64,000 nucleotides of DNA. Source: Scalindua sp964584595 (GTDB lineage Bacteria; Planctomycetota; Brocadiia; Brocadiales; Scalinduaceae). Of the stretch, positions 9,126 to 17,610 are shown in pieces (the first letter of the stretch is position 1; every line of letters starts with the position of its first letter). The notes beneath the pieces were generated by a model that saw only the letters and a program-made list of their open reading frames with translations, had not been told where the DNA came from and searched no databases. The translations under genes were made by a program, and so were the position numbers. The stretch covers positions 72,022 through 136,021 of the forward strand of contig CAZPAM010000002.1 in the NCBI GenBank assembly GCA_964584595.1, written 5' to 3'.

Positions 9126-10181
9126 TTACAACTTAAACGAATTAAGTGCCTTTTCATACTCTTCCCATCGACCGACATCAATCCATGATTTCTCTGAGAC
9201 AGGATAAACACCTATCTTTAATTCTTTTTCTCTAATTTTCTTGATCAGGTCCGTCATGTCAAAAAACTTATCATCAGGAATTAAATCAAGTATACCGGGT
9301 TCAACCAGATACATTCCTGTGTTCACTAACAAATCATATTCCGGTTTCTCTTTTATCTCTTTCAACTCTCCACCCTTATCAATTTCACAAACACCATAAG
9401 GATGTGTATGGTGTTGTACTGACGCAATTAATGTAAAATCATACTTGCCTTTTGTATGAAATTCATAGATCTTGGTATAGTCATCAAAGACAATAATATC
9501 ACAATTTGAAACAAAGAACGGAGTCTTGATTTTACTATCTAAGAACTTTAAAGCTCCGGCCGTGCCATAAGGCTCCTCCTCGGCAAGATATGAAATAGAA
9601 TAATCCTTATCAAAATCTTCAAAGAATGCCTTTATAATTTTTGCCTTATGATTAACTGAAACATAGAAAAGTTTAATCCCGTATTTTGCGTATTCATCCA
9701 TGATTACTTCGATCATAGGCTTATTACCAATCGGAATCAGAGGTTTGGGTAAGATCCTGGTAAAAGGATCAAGACGGGTACCTTTGCCTCCAGCCATAAT
9801 GACAACCGGTAAATCCACTTTTTTAAGAGACAACTCATGCTTTGTCAGGTCTTCCCTGAAGATCACATCCTGAAGACAACTATCCTTAAGTATCGGGATT
9901 TGCTGAAGATTTATGTTCTTCTTGAATTCCTTCGCAAGATGTTCTACCTTATAATCTTCTGAAGCGCACACAAGGTCCTTATTCATAATCGTCATAATAT
10001 TATCCTGGAAGGATACAGAAGCCCATATCGCTCTTCTGATATCTCCATCTGTTACAATTCCAATCACCTTGTCACTATTATCTACAACCAGGATAAAATT
10101 CTTCTTGCCAACATCCATTTGCTTGAATGCCTCACGTATTGAGCACTTCAGACTGATACAATATTTTGACAAGTCATTCAT
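9126..10181 (-). CDS. CBS-domain nucleotidyltransferase, PtmE-like
   Basis: A 351-residue protein with a pair of CBS domains (about 1-118; VVDNSDKVIGIVTDGDIRRA) fused to a nucleotidyltransferase domain (about 122-351; VVIMAGGKGTRLDPFT, KPLIPIGNKPM). This CBS-NTase fusion is the architecture of Campylobacter PtmE, which makes GDP-glucosamine and thereby commits sugar to the GDP-linked legionaminic acid route. Its start overlaps the end of the CMP-sugar synthetase gene by 8 bases, so the two are translated together. It closes the nonulosonic-acid operon. The GDP specificity is inherited from the family comparison, not seen directly. Confidence 0.82.
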   Translation of the reverse strand: MNDLSKYCISLKCSIREAFKQMDVGKKNFILVVDNSDKVIGIVTDGDIRRAIWASVSFQDNIMTIMNKDLVCASEDYKVEHLAKEFKKNINLQQIPILKDSCLQDVIFREDLTKHELSLKKVDLPVVIMAGGKGTRLDPFTRILPKPLIPIGNKPMIEVIMDEYAKYGIKLFYVSVNHKAKIIKAFFEDFDKDYSISYLAEEEPYGTAGALKFLDSKIKTPFFVSNCDIIVFDDYTKIYEFHTKGKYDFTLIASVQHHTHPYGVCEIDKGGELKEIKEKPEYDLLVNTGMYLVEPGILDLIPDDKFFDMTDLIKKIREKELKIGVYPVSEKSWIDVGRWEEYEKALNSFKL

Positions 10182-10881
10182 TTATACTATTCTCCATTAA
10201 TAAACCCGCTAACCTGAAGTCCAGGTGAGAATCTATATCTATCGACCTTTCGGCTGGCATAATATAAGCGTATGTATTATCTCCATAATAACCTTCATTC
10301 TGTATCATAAAATCTGCTTTGGTAATAAATATTGCTCCATTTAACCTGTAAAATTCAGGAAGTTCTTCTCTGTTTTTCTTATCAGCTTCATTCCTGATAA
10401 AATCTTTCATACATTTATCTTCAGGTAAGACATTTGACCAATATGGATGGTGCTCAGTCCTGCATACTGAAACAACAGCATCTGCTTCTCTTTCTAAGAA
10501 CAAATTTAAGGAATTATCTATATCCTCAGTTAATCTTAAAGGTGAGGTTGGTTGCAGTACAACAATTATATCGACAGCCTGACGATGCTCTCTAAGCCAT
10601 CTTAATGCATGTAATATTACGTCTATACCCTTAGCCTCATCAGTAGCAAGTTCCTTAGGCCGAACAAAAGGAATCTCTGCACCGAAGGAATCTGCAACTT
10701 CTGTAATTTCCTTATCATCTGTTGAAATTACAACCCTGTCGATGATATTACTTTGTTGAGCCTGGATAATTGACCAGGCTATTAGCGGTTTCCCTGCCAT
10801 CTCAAGTACATTCTTCCTGGGAAGCCCTTTGCTTCCACCCCTGGCAGGAATCAGTGCAACTATTTCCTTCTCTTCAAGCAT
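10174..10881 (-). CDS. Acylneuraminate/legionaminate cytidylyltransferase
   Basis: A 235-residue protein beginning EIVALIPARGGSKGLPRKNV, the signature of CMP-nonulosonate synthetases (NeuA, PseF, LegF/PtmB). Further family marks are PLIAWSI, DRVVISTDDKEI and VVLQPTSPLR. It activates a nonulosonic acid with CTP for transfer to the surface glycan. The next gene downstream overlaps it and is PtmE-like, which favours the legionaminic over the neuraminic or pseudaminic branch. A 90-base gap separates it from the radical SAM gene upstream. Length is normal for the short (single-domain) form. Confidence 0.88.
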   Translation of the reverse strand: MLEEKEIVALIPARGGSKGLPRKNVLEMAGKPLIAWSIIQAQQSNIIDRVVISTDDKEITEVADSFGAEIPFVRPKELATDEAKGIDVILHALRWLREHRQAVDIIVVLQPTSPLRLTEDIDNSLNLFLEREADAVVSVCRTEHHPYWSNVLPEDKCMKDFIRNEADKKNREELPEFYRLNGAIFITKADFMIQNEGYYGDNTYAYIMPAERSIDIDSHLDFRLAGLLMENSINE

Positions 10882-10971
10882 AATAGAATTTACTATTTCT
10901 CACATCAAAACCATTTTCTACTACACGAAAAAGCGTGTTACCTTTTAGCACAAAAAAAATGTGGTATACCT

Positions 10972-12036
10972 TCAACTGTTTTTTTCTTTTAAAAAACAAA
11001 ATCCACCGCAATAATCCGGGTAATCCCCATTAAGCATATCCCTTCTATAACTTATTGCAGATGGACTGTTCATCGCCTTTTCAAATCCTATAGAAGCGTC
11101 TGATAGTTTATGAAACTCTCTACGTCCGCAATCCGTCAAGTATCCGTCTGTATCAATATATGGATCATCAAAACAGGAGAAGCAGATGTTCATACGCCTT
11201 TTCATTTCAATTATAGGATCAATACCCACTCCATAAGGTGACGGTTGTAATTTCCATGTCAGATTATGAGTTTTAATCTCAGATTCCAGGTAGAAAAGCA
11301 GCTTCTTATATTCACCATCACCGATCTTGGTACAGTCAGTATCGCGAAGTTGGGATGTGTAGAAAAGTGGTATAGTGTGTATAACAGAAATATTCCTTGC
11401 GTTCTTTAATCGATCTACAATACTGTAGAGATCATTTATATTCTGACTGGTAACGACTGAATTAATCTGTATCATGAGCTTTGAATTGTTACTTACACAT
11501 TCCACAGCATTTATTACATTTTCAAGATCAGCAGTTTTATATCCTTTCAGCTCATTCGTTGAAAAAGTATCAATACTGAACTCAATATCAGTAAGGCCGG
11601 CGGCAATTAGTTTGTCAATTGCCTCTGGAGTTACCAGTGTACCGTTTGTTGTAATCTTGACCCTGTCTGTTTTCCTCCTGACGAGTGATACTGCTTTGAC
11701 AAGATGAGGATAGAACAGCGGTTCGCCGGTCCCAGCAAGATGTATCATACGAAAACTTCCCTCTGTGTTAGTAATTATCTTCTCAAGGGTTTCTATCTCC
11801 ATACTCTTATCCAGAATATCCTTAAACTGAGGATCATATCTGTAACACCATGTACACTCCAGATTACAGTGTGTCGTGAGTGCGATTGCCAGACGCCGGT
11901 AAGACATTGTATCCTGAAAGCAATAAGGGCTAGCGCCCTTACCAAGGAGAAGTATCTCCATGTATTTGAGCAACCGGTCAGGCATACCTTCAAATCTATC
12001 CATCAGCTCAAGCATTTCAATCTTTCTTTCGTTCAT
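10972..12036 (-). CDS. Radical SAM/SPASM-like protein in the nonulosonic-acid operon
   Basis: A 354-residue protein. The start is taken at 12036 because AAGGA lies 7 bases upstream and the neuB stop at 12041 is just before it; a longer TTG reading would run into neuB. C57, C61 and C64 (CNLECTWC) bind the SAM 4Fe-4S cluster, followed by HLAGTGEPLFYP, the GGE-like motif. A Cys-rich tail (MNICFSCFDDP, TDCGRREF, CGGFCFLK) looks like a SPASM/twitch auxiliary-cluster domain. A radical SAM enzyme is not part of the textbook CMP-legionaminate pathway. It may dehydrogenate, epimerise or otherwise remodel the sugar or a small peptide partner. Substrate unknown. Confidence 0.82.
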   Translation of the reverse strand: MNERKIEMLELMDRFEGMPDRLLKYMEILLLGKGASPYCFQDTMSYRRLAIALTTHCNLECTWCYRYDPQFKDILDKSMEIETLEKIITNTEGSFRMIHLAGTGEPLFYPHLVKAVSLVRRKTDRVKITTNGTLVTPEAIDKLIAAGLTDIEFSIDTFSTNELKGYKTADLENVINAVECVSNNSKLMIQINSVVTSQNINDLYSIVDRLKNARNISVIHTIPLFYTSQLRDTDCTKIGDGEYKKLLFYLESEIKTHNLTWKLQPSPYGVGIDPIIEMKRRMNICFSCFDDPYIDTDGYLTDCGRREFHKLSDASIGFEKAMNSPSAISYRRDMLNGDYPDYCGGFCFLKEKNS

Positions 12037-12040
12037 CACA

Positions 12041-13054
12041 TTATCCTTCGAAATAATCCGGAGCAAGCATGGTATCCGCTTTAATTTCTATCTTTGACCT
12101 TTTCCCCAATAGCTCCCAGTACATTCTTGGTGCCATCCCGGTTCCAGGTCTTTTTGTAACTAGCATCTCTTCCCTTACGGTTTCCCCCTTAGAAATATCG
12201 CATGCAGAGAAAAGACTCCTGCGACCCTTTGATATCGTTTCAGATTCGCTTGGACATGGTTTCTTGTCAGAACTGCCCAGAAGAGTCTCTACTTCACGAA
12301 TACAGACAACAAGTTGTTTGAGTTCCTGAGGGCAGAGTGAGGCTTTATGGTCGGGACCATCCATATTCTTATCAAGGGTAAAATGGCGTTCAATAATGGA
12401 GGCACCGATCGCCACTGCCGCAATAGACGCGGTCAAACCTGTTGTATGATCTGAGTAACCGATTGGACATGAAAACTCTTCCATCATTGTTTTCATGGCG
12501 TTGAGATTGACATCTGACAGAGGCGAAGGATAACTGGATGTACAATGGAGTAGGGAAAGGGAGGTGTTGTGTCTTTCAATCACAGATACTGCTTCTTTAA
12601 CTTCATCTAAAAAAGAAGCTCCCGTAGACAGAATTATCGGTTTTCCCTTACGGGCAACATAGTCAAGAAATGGAAGATCACTTATCTCACCGGCACCAAT
12701 CTTAAATTTTTTAACATCTATTGAATCCAGGAAATCAGCACTCACCATATCATACGGTGTCGAAATAAATTCCAGACCTTTCTGTAGAGCATACCCCTTT
12801 AACCGAATCGTCGTTTCTTCTGATAGCTCCAATTTCTTTAGCATATCAAATTGTGTTTCAGAATCCCCAGAGTATTCTAGCTGGTACGTTTCCTTTTCGA
12901 GCGCATCCGTAACCAGTAGTTCAGCCTTGAATGTCTGAAATTTAACGGCGTCCACCCCTGCTTCACATGCCACATCTATCATCTGGATAGCATTGTCAAC
13001 ACTGCCGTTATGATTTACACCAACCTCAGCTATAATGAATATCTTTTCCTTCAT
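12041..13054 (-). CDS. neuB: N-acetylneuraminate/legionaminate synthase
   Basis: A 337-residue protein. The start is the ATG at 13054 (MKEKIFIIAEVGVNHNG), because upstream readings lie inside the neuC gene and lack family similarity. The NeuB TIM barrel is marked by GVDAVKFQTFKAE, FKIGAGEISDLPFL, ILSTGAS, LHCTSSYPSP and GYSDHTTG. A C-terminal antifreeze-like SAF domain (RRSLFSACDISKGE...KRPGTG) closes it. It condenses phosphoenolpyruvate with a hexose (ManNAc or its 4-amino-6-deoxy analogue) to form the nine-carbon acid. It lies 25 bases after neuC and 4 bases before the radical SAM start. The Leg form is preferred on context. Confidence 0.92.
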   Translation of the reverse strand: MKEKIFIIAEVGVNHNGSVDNAIQMIDVACEAGVDAVKFQTFKAELLVTDALEKETYQLEYSGDSETQFDMLKKLELSEETTIRLKGYALQKGLEFISTPYDMVSADFLDSIDVKKFKIGAGEISDLPFLDYVARKGKPIILSTGASFLDEVKEAVSVIERHNTSLSLLHCTSSYPSPLSDVNLNAMKTMMEEFSCPIGYSDHTTGLTASIAAVAIGASIIERHFTLDKNMDGPDHKASLCPQELKQLVVCIREVETLLGSSDKKPCPSESETISKGRRSLFSACDISKGETVREEMLVTKRPGTGMAPRMYWELLGKRSKIEIKADTMLAPDYFEG

Positions 13055-13079
13055 CAAGGTAACACTTCTGTCTACTTCT

Positions 13080-14255
13080 TTAATATGTAATGTTTTTTGC
13101 CAGCAGCTGTGCTCTAGGTTCTTTAATATTATCCAGAAACGCCACCATCTTTTTCGATGCGGTTCCGTCACCATAGATGGGGGTACATGCTTTAATATCT
13201 GCCCTGTATTCGCTGTCATTTAAAATCTTTTTCACGATGTTCTTTATCTCGTCTTTATCATGATCTACGAAGACAACGTTACCTCCATTAAGGCGGTCCT
13301 TCTGCCTTATTCCAATATTAATGGCTGGTATTTTAAGAAAAGAACCTTCGAGGAGGGCTAAACTGGAATTCCCAACCAGAATATCAATTTCTTTCAGAAG
13401 ATTTACAAAGTAGAAACGGGGAATATTTCTCTTTATGCGGAAACACGGATGGCCAGAATAATGTTCTATTATTTCAATCATGCCCTGACTGCCCATATCT
13501 GAATTTGGATAATTGATAATACAATTGATATCAAATTCCTTTAGAGCATCAAGAGTCGTCTCAATCTGCCTTGCCCCATCATCCGCTTCACTGCTGATTA
13601 CATGCTGGATAACAAGTACCAATGGTTTCTCTGCATCTGAGAAACCAAAGTACTCACACAATTCCTCCCTGCCAATAGGGGGAATATAAGCAAATCTGTC
13701 TAAAGCTGGATTTCCGGTACAGCATATCCTGTATGGTTCCTCCCCCATCTTTATCAATCTTTCTGAATGCTCTTCATTCATCGTAAAATGAATATGGGCC
13801 ATCTTTGAGGTTGCATGTCGGATGGGCTCATCAACATCCCCTGCAAATTCACCGGGGAATGTTCGGTCCCCACCGGCAATGTGAATAAGAGGAATCTCCA
13901 GATATATGCAGCTGATCGCTGTTGTAACCGTTTCCTCCCGATCTCCGGCAACAACAACGAAATCCGGATTCATGAAATTAAGTTTCTCGGAAAGTTCGGT
14001 CAGCAGGATACCAGCACTCTTGGCCTTACCGACCTTCTTATCACTGTTGATGAAATTGTGAATTGTACCGGCAATCGGAAAACCATCCTCGACAACTTCT
14101 AAGACTGTATTTCCATAATTTTCTGATAAATGTGCACCGGCAACAATCACTGATAGTTCGAAGGAATCGCTTTCATGCAACTCCCTTAAAAAAGAATATA
14201 ATATGTCATATTCTGAACGACAACACGTTACTGCAACAATCTTTTTTACCTGCAT
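13080..14255 (-). CDS. neuC: Hydrolysing UDP-sugar 2-epimerase, NeuC/LegG type
   Basis: A 391-residue protein starting KKIVAVTCCRSEYDILYSFL, the NeuC-type variant of the WecB fold. Other family marks are VVAGDREETV, HIAGGDRTFPGEFAGDVDEPIRH, the HIHFTMNEEHSERL block, and GNSSLALLEGSFLKIPAINIG near the C-terminus that holds UDP. It removes the nucleotide and epimerises at C2, supplying the six-carbon substrate for NeuB directly downstream. Legionaminate LegG and sialate NeuC cannot be told apart by eye; the operon favours LegG. Length is typical. Confidence 0.9.
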   Translation of the reverse strand: MQVKKIVAVTCCRSEYDILYSFLRELHESDSFELSVIVAGAHLSENYGNTVLEVVEDGFPIAGTIHNFINSDKKVGKAKSAGILLTELSEKLNFMNPDFVVVAGDREETVTTAISCIYLEIPLIHIAGGDRTFPGEFAGDVDEPIRHATSKMAHIHFTMNEEHSERLIKMGEEPYRICCTGNPALDRFAYIPPIGREELCEYFGFSDAEKPLVLVIQHVISSEADDGARQIETTLDALKEFDINCIINYPNSDMGSQGMIEIIEHYSGHPCFRIKRNIPRFYFVNLLKEIDILVGNSSLALLEGSFLKIPAINIGIRQKDRLNGGNVVFVDHDKDEIKNIVKKILNDSEYRADIKACTPIYGDGTASKKMVAFLDNIKEPRAQLLAKNITY

Positions 14256-14297
14256 GATCTTGAGAAAAGTATTTTGTACTGCATCTTAAGAATATGG

Positions 14298-15041
14298 TTA
14301 TACATGACCTGACGACCTGCCTTCAGATATTTCAACTCCGTTACCGATTGTATGTATATATCTTTTCGTCTCTTCCACCCCGATATTAAAAAGCATATCC
14401 AGGACAAAGAGTCCATCAACAAATCCCTCACAGTACTGATAATATACCGGATGAGTAAATTCTTGATACAAAAGCTTTATACCTCTTTCTTCAAATATGA
14501 AATTATTCATATATTTCTTTGCACCCCTCCCTGACAAATAAGCTGTTCCCCCCGCTTTGATCGTGTAATCAAGCATTAATTCATCTTTCTTCTTATCGGA
14601 ACCAATATCTGAAGCGACATATAACTTAGTCTTGATGTCCAGAAGAGAGAAAAGGAACCGAAGTATGGCAATATTCAAGTCAGCCAGTGACCTATACGTC
14701 TTACTGTATATCGGCTTAACGAGTTCAAATATCACTTCAAAAAAAGGTGTTTTCCTATAATTATTATGAATGGTTTCAAGATGGTTGAGATACCACGAAG
14801 TATCAGCAGGAAGCAATACGTTACAAATAATATTGTACCGCGTTGATTTCTCATATGGAATTGTCAAATGTTGTGATTTCCTCATTTTGAAAACGCGATA
14901 CAGTGTTCTATGCTGGAACCCTCTCTTGTGGAACTGAACATCATCGAGGGCGACATGTACATCGCTCTTTACAATTTTATCCATTAACCCAAGCCAGGGC
15001 CAATACTGCGGTTGGTGAATTGAGACTACGCATTCATTCAT
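14298..15041 (-). CDS. WbqC-like family protein
   Basis: A 247-residue protein opening with CVVSIHQPQYWPWLGLMDKI and DDVQFHKRGFQHR, the clear WbqC_like signature. The conserved tail includes GAKKYM and LSGRG-type segments. WbqC-like proteins occur in O-antigen and sugar-modification clusters, often beside aminotransferases and acyltransferases; their biochemistry is not well settled, and amide formation on an amino sugar has been suggested. Here it sits between neuC and a PIG-L deacetylase, so action on the amino groups of the nonulosonic acid precursor is a reasonable guess. Confidence 0.8.
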   Translation of the reverse strand: MNECVVSIHQPQYWPWLGLMDKIVKSDVHVALDDVQFHKRGFQHRTLYRVFKMRKSQHLTIPYEKSTRYNIICNVLLPADTSWYLNHLETIHNNYRKTPFFEVIFELVKPIYSKTYRSLADLNIAILRFLFSLLDIKTKLYVASDIGSDKKKDELMLDYTIKAGGTAYLSGRGAKKYMNNFIFEERGIKLLYQEFTHPVYYQYCEGFVDGLFVLDMLFNIGVEETKRYIHTIGNGVEISEGRSSGHV

Positions 15042-15092
15042 AATCTTTCCATTTAAGCAGGGTTCTATCAGGAAAAATTGAACCTCTTTTCA

Positions 15093-15782
15093 TCAGACAA
15101 TTTCCTTCAATGAAACAAACGCTTCAGCGGCATCAATACCAGCTGTAGCACCCCGATATCTGGCTAATGCCTTGATATTCTCCTCGCTCCTTGGAAATGG
15201 GAATTCACCCTGTTCGCCTTGATACAGTTTCATGATCTCTATCTTCTTCTCCAGGAATGCTGAAATATCTACAAAAACGTTAGGTACAAAAATATCCGAC
15301 GGCAAGGCCGGTGCAAACTCAGTTTCAGAAAGACATTCATACATAAGAGTCCTTTTAATAAATGGATAACGAAAACTCTTGGTACAGCTGGCGACTGCCT
15401 TGAATGCGGTTTGATGGTCGGTATGAATATCAGATCTGTTAGGAAGATAAACTATTCCGGGTTCCACCGTCATTATAACCTTGGAAATTGAAGATATCAG
15501 ATCATTCATCGGGATTGTATCCAGCATTATAGTTGGAAACTCTAGATTTTGTGTAGAACTAAAACCATACGTCTCTGAGACCACGGCAATTTCCTTCTGA
15601 CGTGATTCTACCCTCTGTTTATCCCAGCCATTTTCTACGTTAATAGCCGTGATAATCAACCAGTGTATTTCATCACCTGAAGCCGCATGCCTCAAGATAG
15701 TGCCGCCACATCCAAGTGTTTCATCATCTGGATGAACGGCGACAAACAATACTTTTCTTTTTGTATTTCCTATTTCAAACAT
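15093..15782 (-). CDS. PIG-L/LmbE-family N-deacetylase
   Basis: A 229-residue protein with VLFVAVHPDDETLGCGGTI, where H17, D19 and D20 supply zinc ligands and the catalytic Asp, and RSDIHTDHQTAF, which adds the remaining His ligands. The family hydrolyses N-acetyl groups from amino sugars such as GlcNAc-PI and bacillithiol precursors. In this operon it could strip an acetyl from the 4-amino or 2-amino sugar intermediate so that another acyl group can be installed. That would give a non-standard nonulosonic acid. It lies between WbqC and the NeuD-like acyltransferase. Confidence 0.85.
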   Translation of the reverse strand: MFEIGNTKRKVLFVAVHPDDETLGCGGTILRHAASGDEIHWLIITAINVENGWDKQRVESRQKEIAVVSETYGFSSTQNLEFPTIMLDTIPMNDLISSISKVIMTVEPGIVYLPNRSDIHTDHQTAFKAVASCTKSFRYPFIKRTLMYECLSETEFAPALPSDIFVPNVFVDISAFLEKKIEIMKLYQGEQGEFPFPRSEENIKALARYRGATAGIDAAEAFVSLKEIV

Positions 15783-15874
15783 ATCCGAGTCTTGTGATTA
15801 CAGAACACTTTTTTAGCCAAACTTTGTGCAAAAATCCTGTCTCTTAAACTCCTATTCAGTTTCTTTTAATATTA

Positions 15875-16507
15875 TCATTTTGCAGGAACACCCTTAACCG
15901 TGACACCGTCAGGCACATCACTGATCACTACTGAACCTGCACCTACAGTTACATCCCTACCAATTCTTATCCCTTGAACTACTGTTACTCCAACCCCTAT
16001 ATAAGAATTCTCTCCAATAATACACCCACCTGACAGTATTACACCGGGACATATATGAGCATTACTGCTTACATGGCAGTCATGTTCTACAATAGCACCA
16101 GAGTAAATAAGTACATTTTCACCAATTGAACTGCCGGTTTGAATAATAGCGCCAGCCATTATTTGAGAACCCTGATGGATCTCTGCTCCTTCTGAAATAA
16201 TTGACTGTGGGTGGACCAGAGATGGCATAGTGAAACCTATTTTTTTAGCCTTCTCAAACAGCTTTCTTCTATTACTACTGGATTTTACACTTCCAACTGC
16301 AATACATGCATTCTTAACACCATCAGCATGTAACTTTGAAAGCAACTCATCATTTCCTAATACTGAAACCTCTTGAATAATTTGTCCCACTTTAAGCCGA
16401 GAATCTAATATCCCTGCAATTTCGTATTCTGTACAGATTTCAATTAACTCTATTAAAATCCCTGCAAGCCCGCCACCTCCTGTTAAGACTATCTTCTCCT
16501 TCATCAT
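15875..16507 (-). CDS. Sugar O/N-acyltransferase, NeuD/PglD/LegH type
   Basis: A 210-residue protein with an N-terminal Rossmann-like sugar-binding part (IVLTGGGGLAGILIEL, residues 6-20) and a C-terminal left-handed beta-helix of hexapeptide repeats (about 95-205) ending in SVVISDVPDGVTVKGVPAK. This is the NeuD/PglD fold; these enzymes transfer acetyl from acetyl-CoA to an amino or hydroxyl group. Its ATG overlaps the aminotransferase stop, so the pair is coupled. Placed after a LegC-like aminotransferase, it most likely acetylates the new 4-amino group (LegH role). Confidence 0.85.
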   Translation of the reverse strand: MMKEKIVLTGGGGLAGILIELIEICTEYEIAGILDSRLKVGQIIQEVSVLGNDELLSKLHADGVKNACIAVGSVKSSSNRRKLFEKAKKIGFTMPSLVHPQSIISEGAEIHQGSQIMAGAIIQTGSSIGENVLIYSGAIVEHDCHVSSNAHICPGVILSGGCIIGENSYIGVGVTVVQGIRIGRDVTVGAGSVVISDVPDGVTVKGVPAK

Positions 16508-17607
16508 TGCTGTTCTTCCAGAGACTCTATTATCCTGCTACAAGCAATACGAATGTCTTCTGTTGTGTTCAAAGTGGAGCTTGGCAGGCACAACCCCCTC
16601 TCGTATATTTTATATGAATTTTCATACTCTCCAAGCCTGCACTTTTTATACGGAGGAAATTCCACTAAAGGCATGAAAACCCTTCTCACAGGAACACCTT
16701 TCTCTTTTAAACTTGCCTGCATAACATTAACATCTACGTTTTTATTAAAAGTAACACATGTAAACCACCAGGAACTTTCTGTACCATCATATTCTTTTTG
16801 AAACGATATATGATCCACTCCCCCCAGTTCCTCTTTGTATACAACATGTAAACGCTTTTTTCTTTCTAATAGTTCGTCTAATCTCTCCATCTGTGCTAAC
16901 CCCATTGATGCACTTATATTAGTCATCCTGTAATTAAAACCAATTTCTGGATGAAAATATCCCTTGTCGATATCCCTTGCCTGGTTTACAAGAAACCTTA
17001 TATGATCCATTCTCTTATTGTTATTTCCGGTTATCATACCACCACTACCAGTAGTAATGGTCTTGTTTCCATTAAAACTAAAGCATCCTAAATCTCCAAA
17101 GGTACCTGTATATTGGCCATTATACGTCGCACCCAGACTTTCCGTGGTATCCTCTATTACATAAAGGTTATACTTTTTAGCAATATCCATTATTGAATCC
17201 ATGGTGCAGGGGTTACCATAAAGGTGTACCGGTATAATTGCCCTTGTTTTCTTTGTAATACTTTCTTCAATCTTATATGGGTCTATATTCCACGTTTCAA
17301 TATCTACATCAACGAAGACAGGCTGTGCACCTACATATACAACAGGGTTAACTGTAGCAATGAACGTCAAGGCCGGGACTATGACCTCATCACCTTTACC
17401 TATTCCCAGCTCATGCAAGGCTACATGAAGGGCTGCTGTACCACTCTGGGTAGAGACTGCTCTCTTCATATTCACATAATCAGCAAATATTTCTTCAAAC
17501 TTTGGTACGTTTGGACCAAAGGTTGATATAAAACCACTATCAATGGTATTATTCAAATATTCCTTCTCTAATTCTCCAACATTTGGAGCATCCAGTTCAA
17601 GCTTCAC
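16504..17607 (-). CDS. DegT/DnrJ/EryC1/StrS aminotransferase, LegC-like
   Basis: A 367-residue PLP enzyme with a GTG start 3 bases after the upstream SDR stop. VIEDTTESLGA holds the PLP-pyridine Asp (D153), and CFSFNGNKTITTGSGGM holds the Schiff-base K182. QSGTAALHVAL binds the phosphate. These enzymes convert a nucleotide-linked 4-keto-6-deoxy sugar to the 4-amino sugar. The typical LegC/PseC/PglE length and the following acyltransferase support the first amination in the legionaminic route. Confidence 0.9.
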   Translation of the reverse strand: MKLELDAPNVGELEKEYLNNTIDSGFISTFGPNVPKFEEIFADYVNMKRAVSTQSGTAALHVALHELGIGKGDEVIVPALTFIATVNPVVYVGAQPVFVDVDIETWNIDPYKIEESITKKTRAIIPVHLYGNPCTMDSIMDIAKKYNLYVIEDTTESLGATYNGQYTGTFGDLGCFSFNGNKTITTGSGGMITGNNNKRMDHIRFLVNQARDIDKGYFHPEIGFNYRMTNISASMGLAQMERLDELLERKKRLHVVYKEELGGVDHISFQKEYDGTESSWWFTCVTFNKNVDVNVMQASLKEKGVPVRRVFMPLVEFPPYKKCRLGEYENSYKIYERGLCLPSSTLNTTEDIRIACSRIIESLEEQQ

Positions 17608-17610
17608 TCT

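Noticed and set aside
12055..13219. Longer N-terminus for the NeuB protein reaching to 13219
   Set aside because: The added residues lie inside the neuC gene and have no NeuB similarity; MKEKIFIIAEVG at 13054 is the family start.
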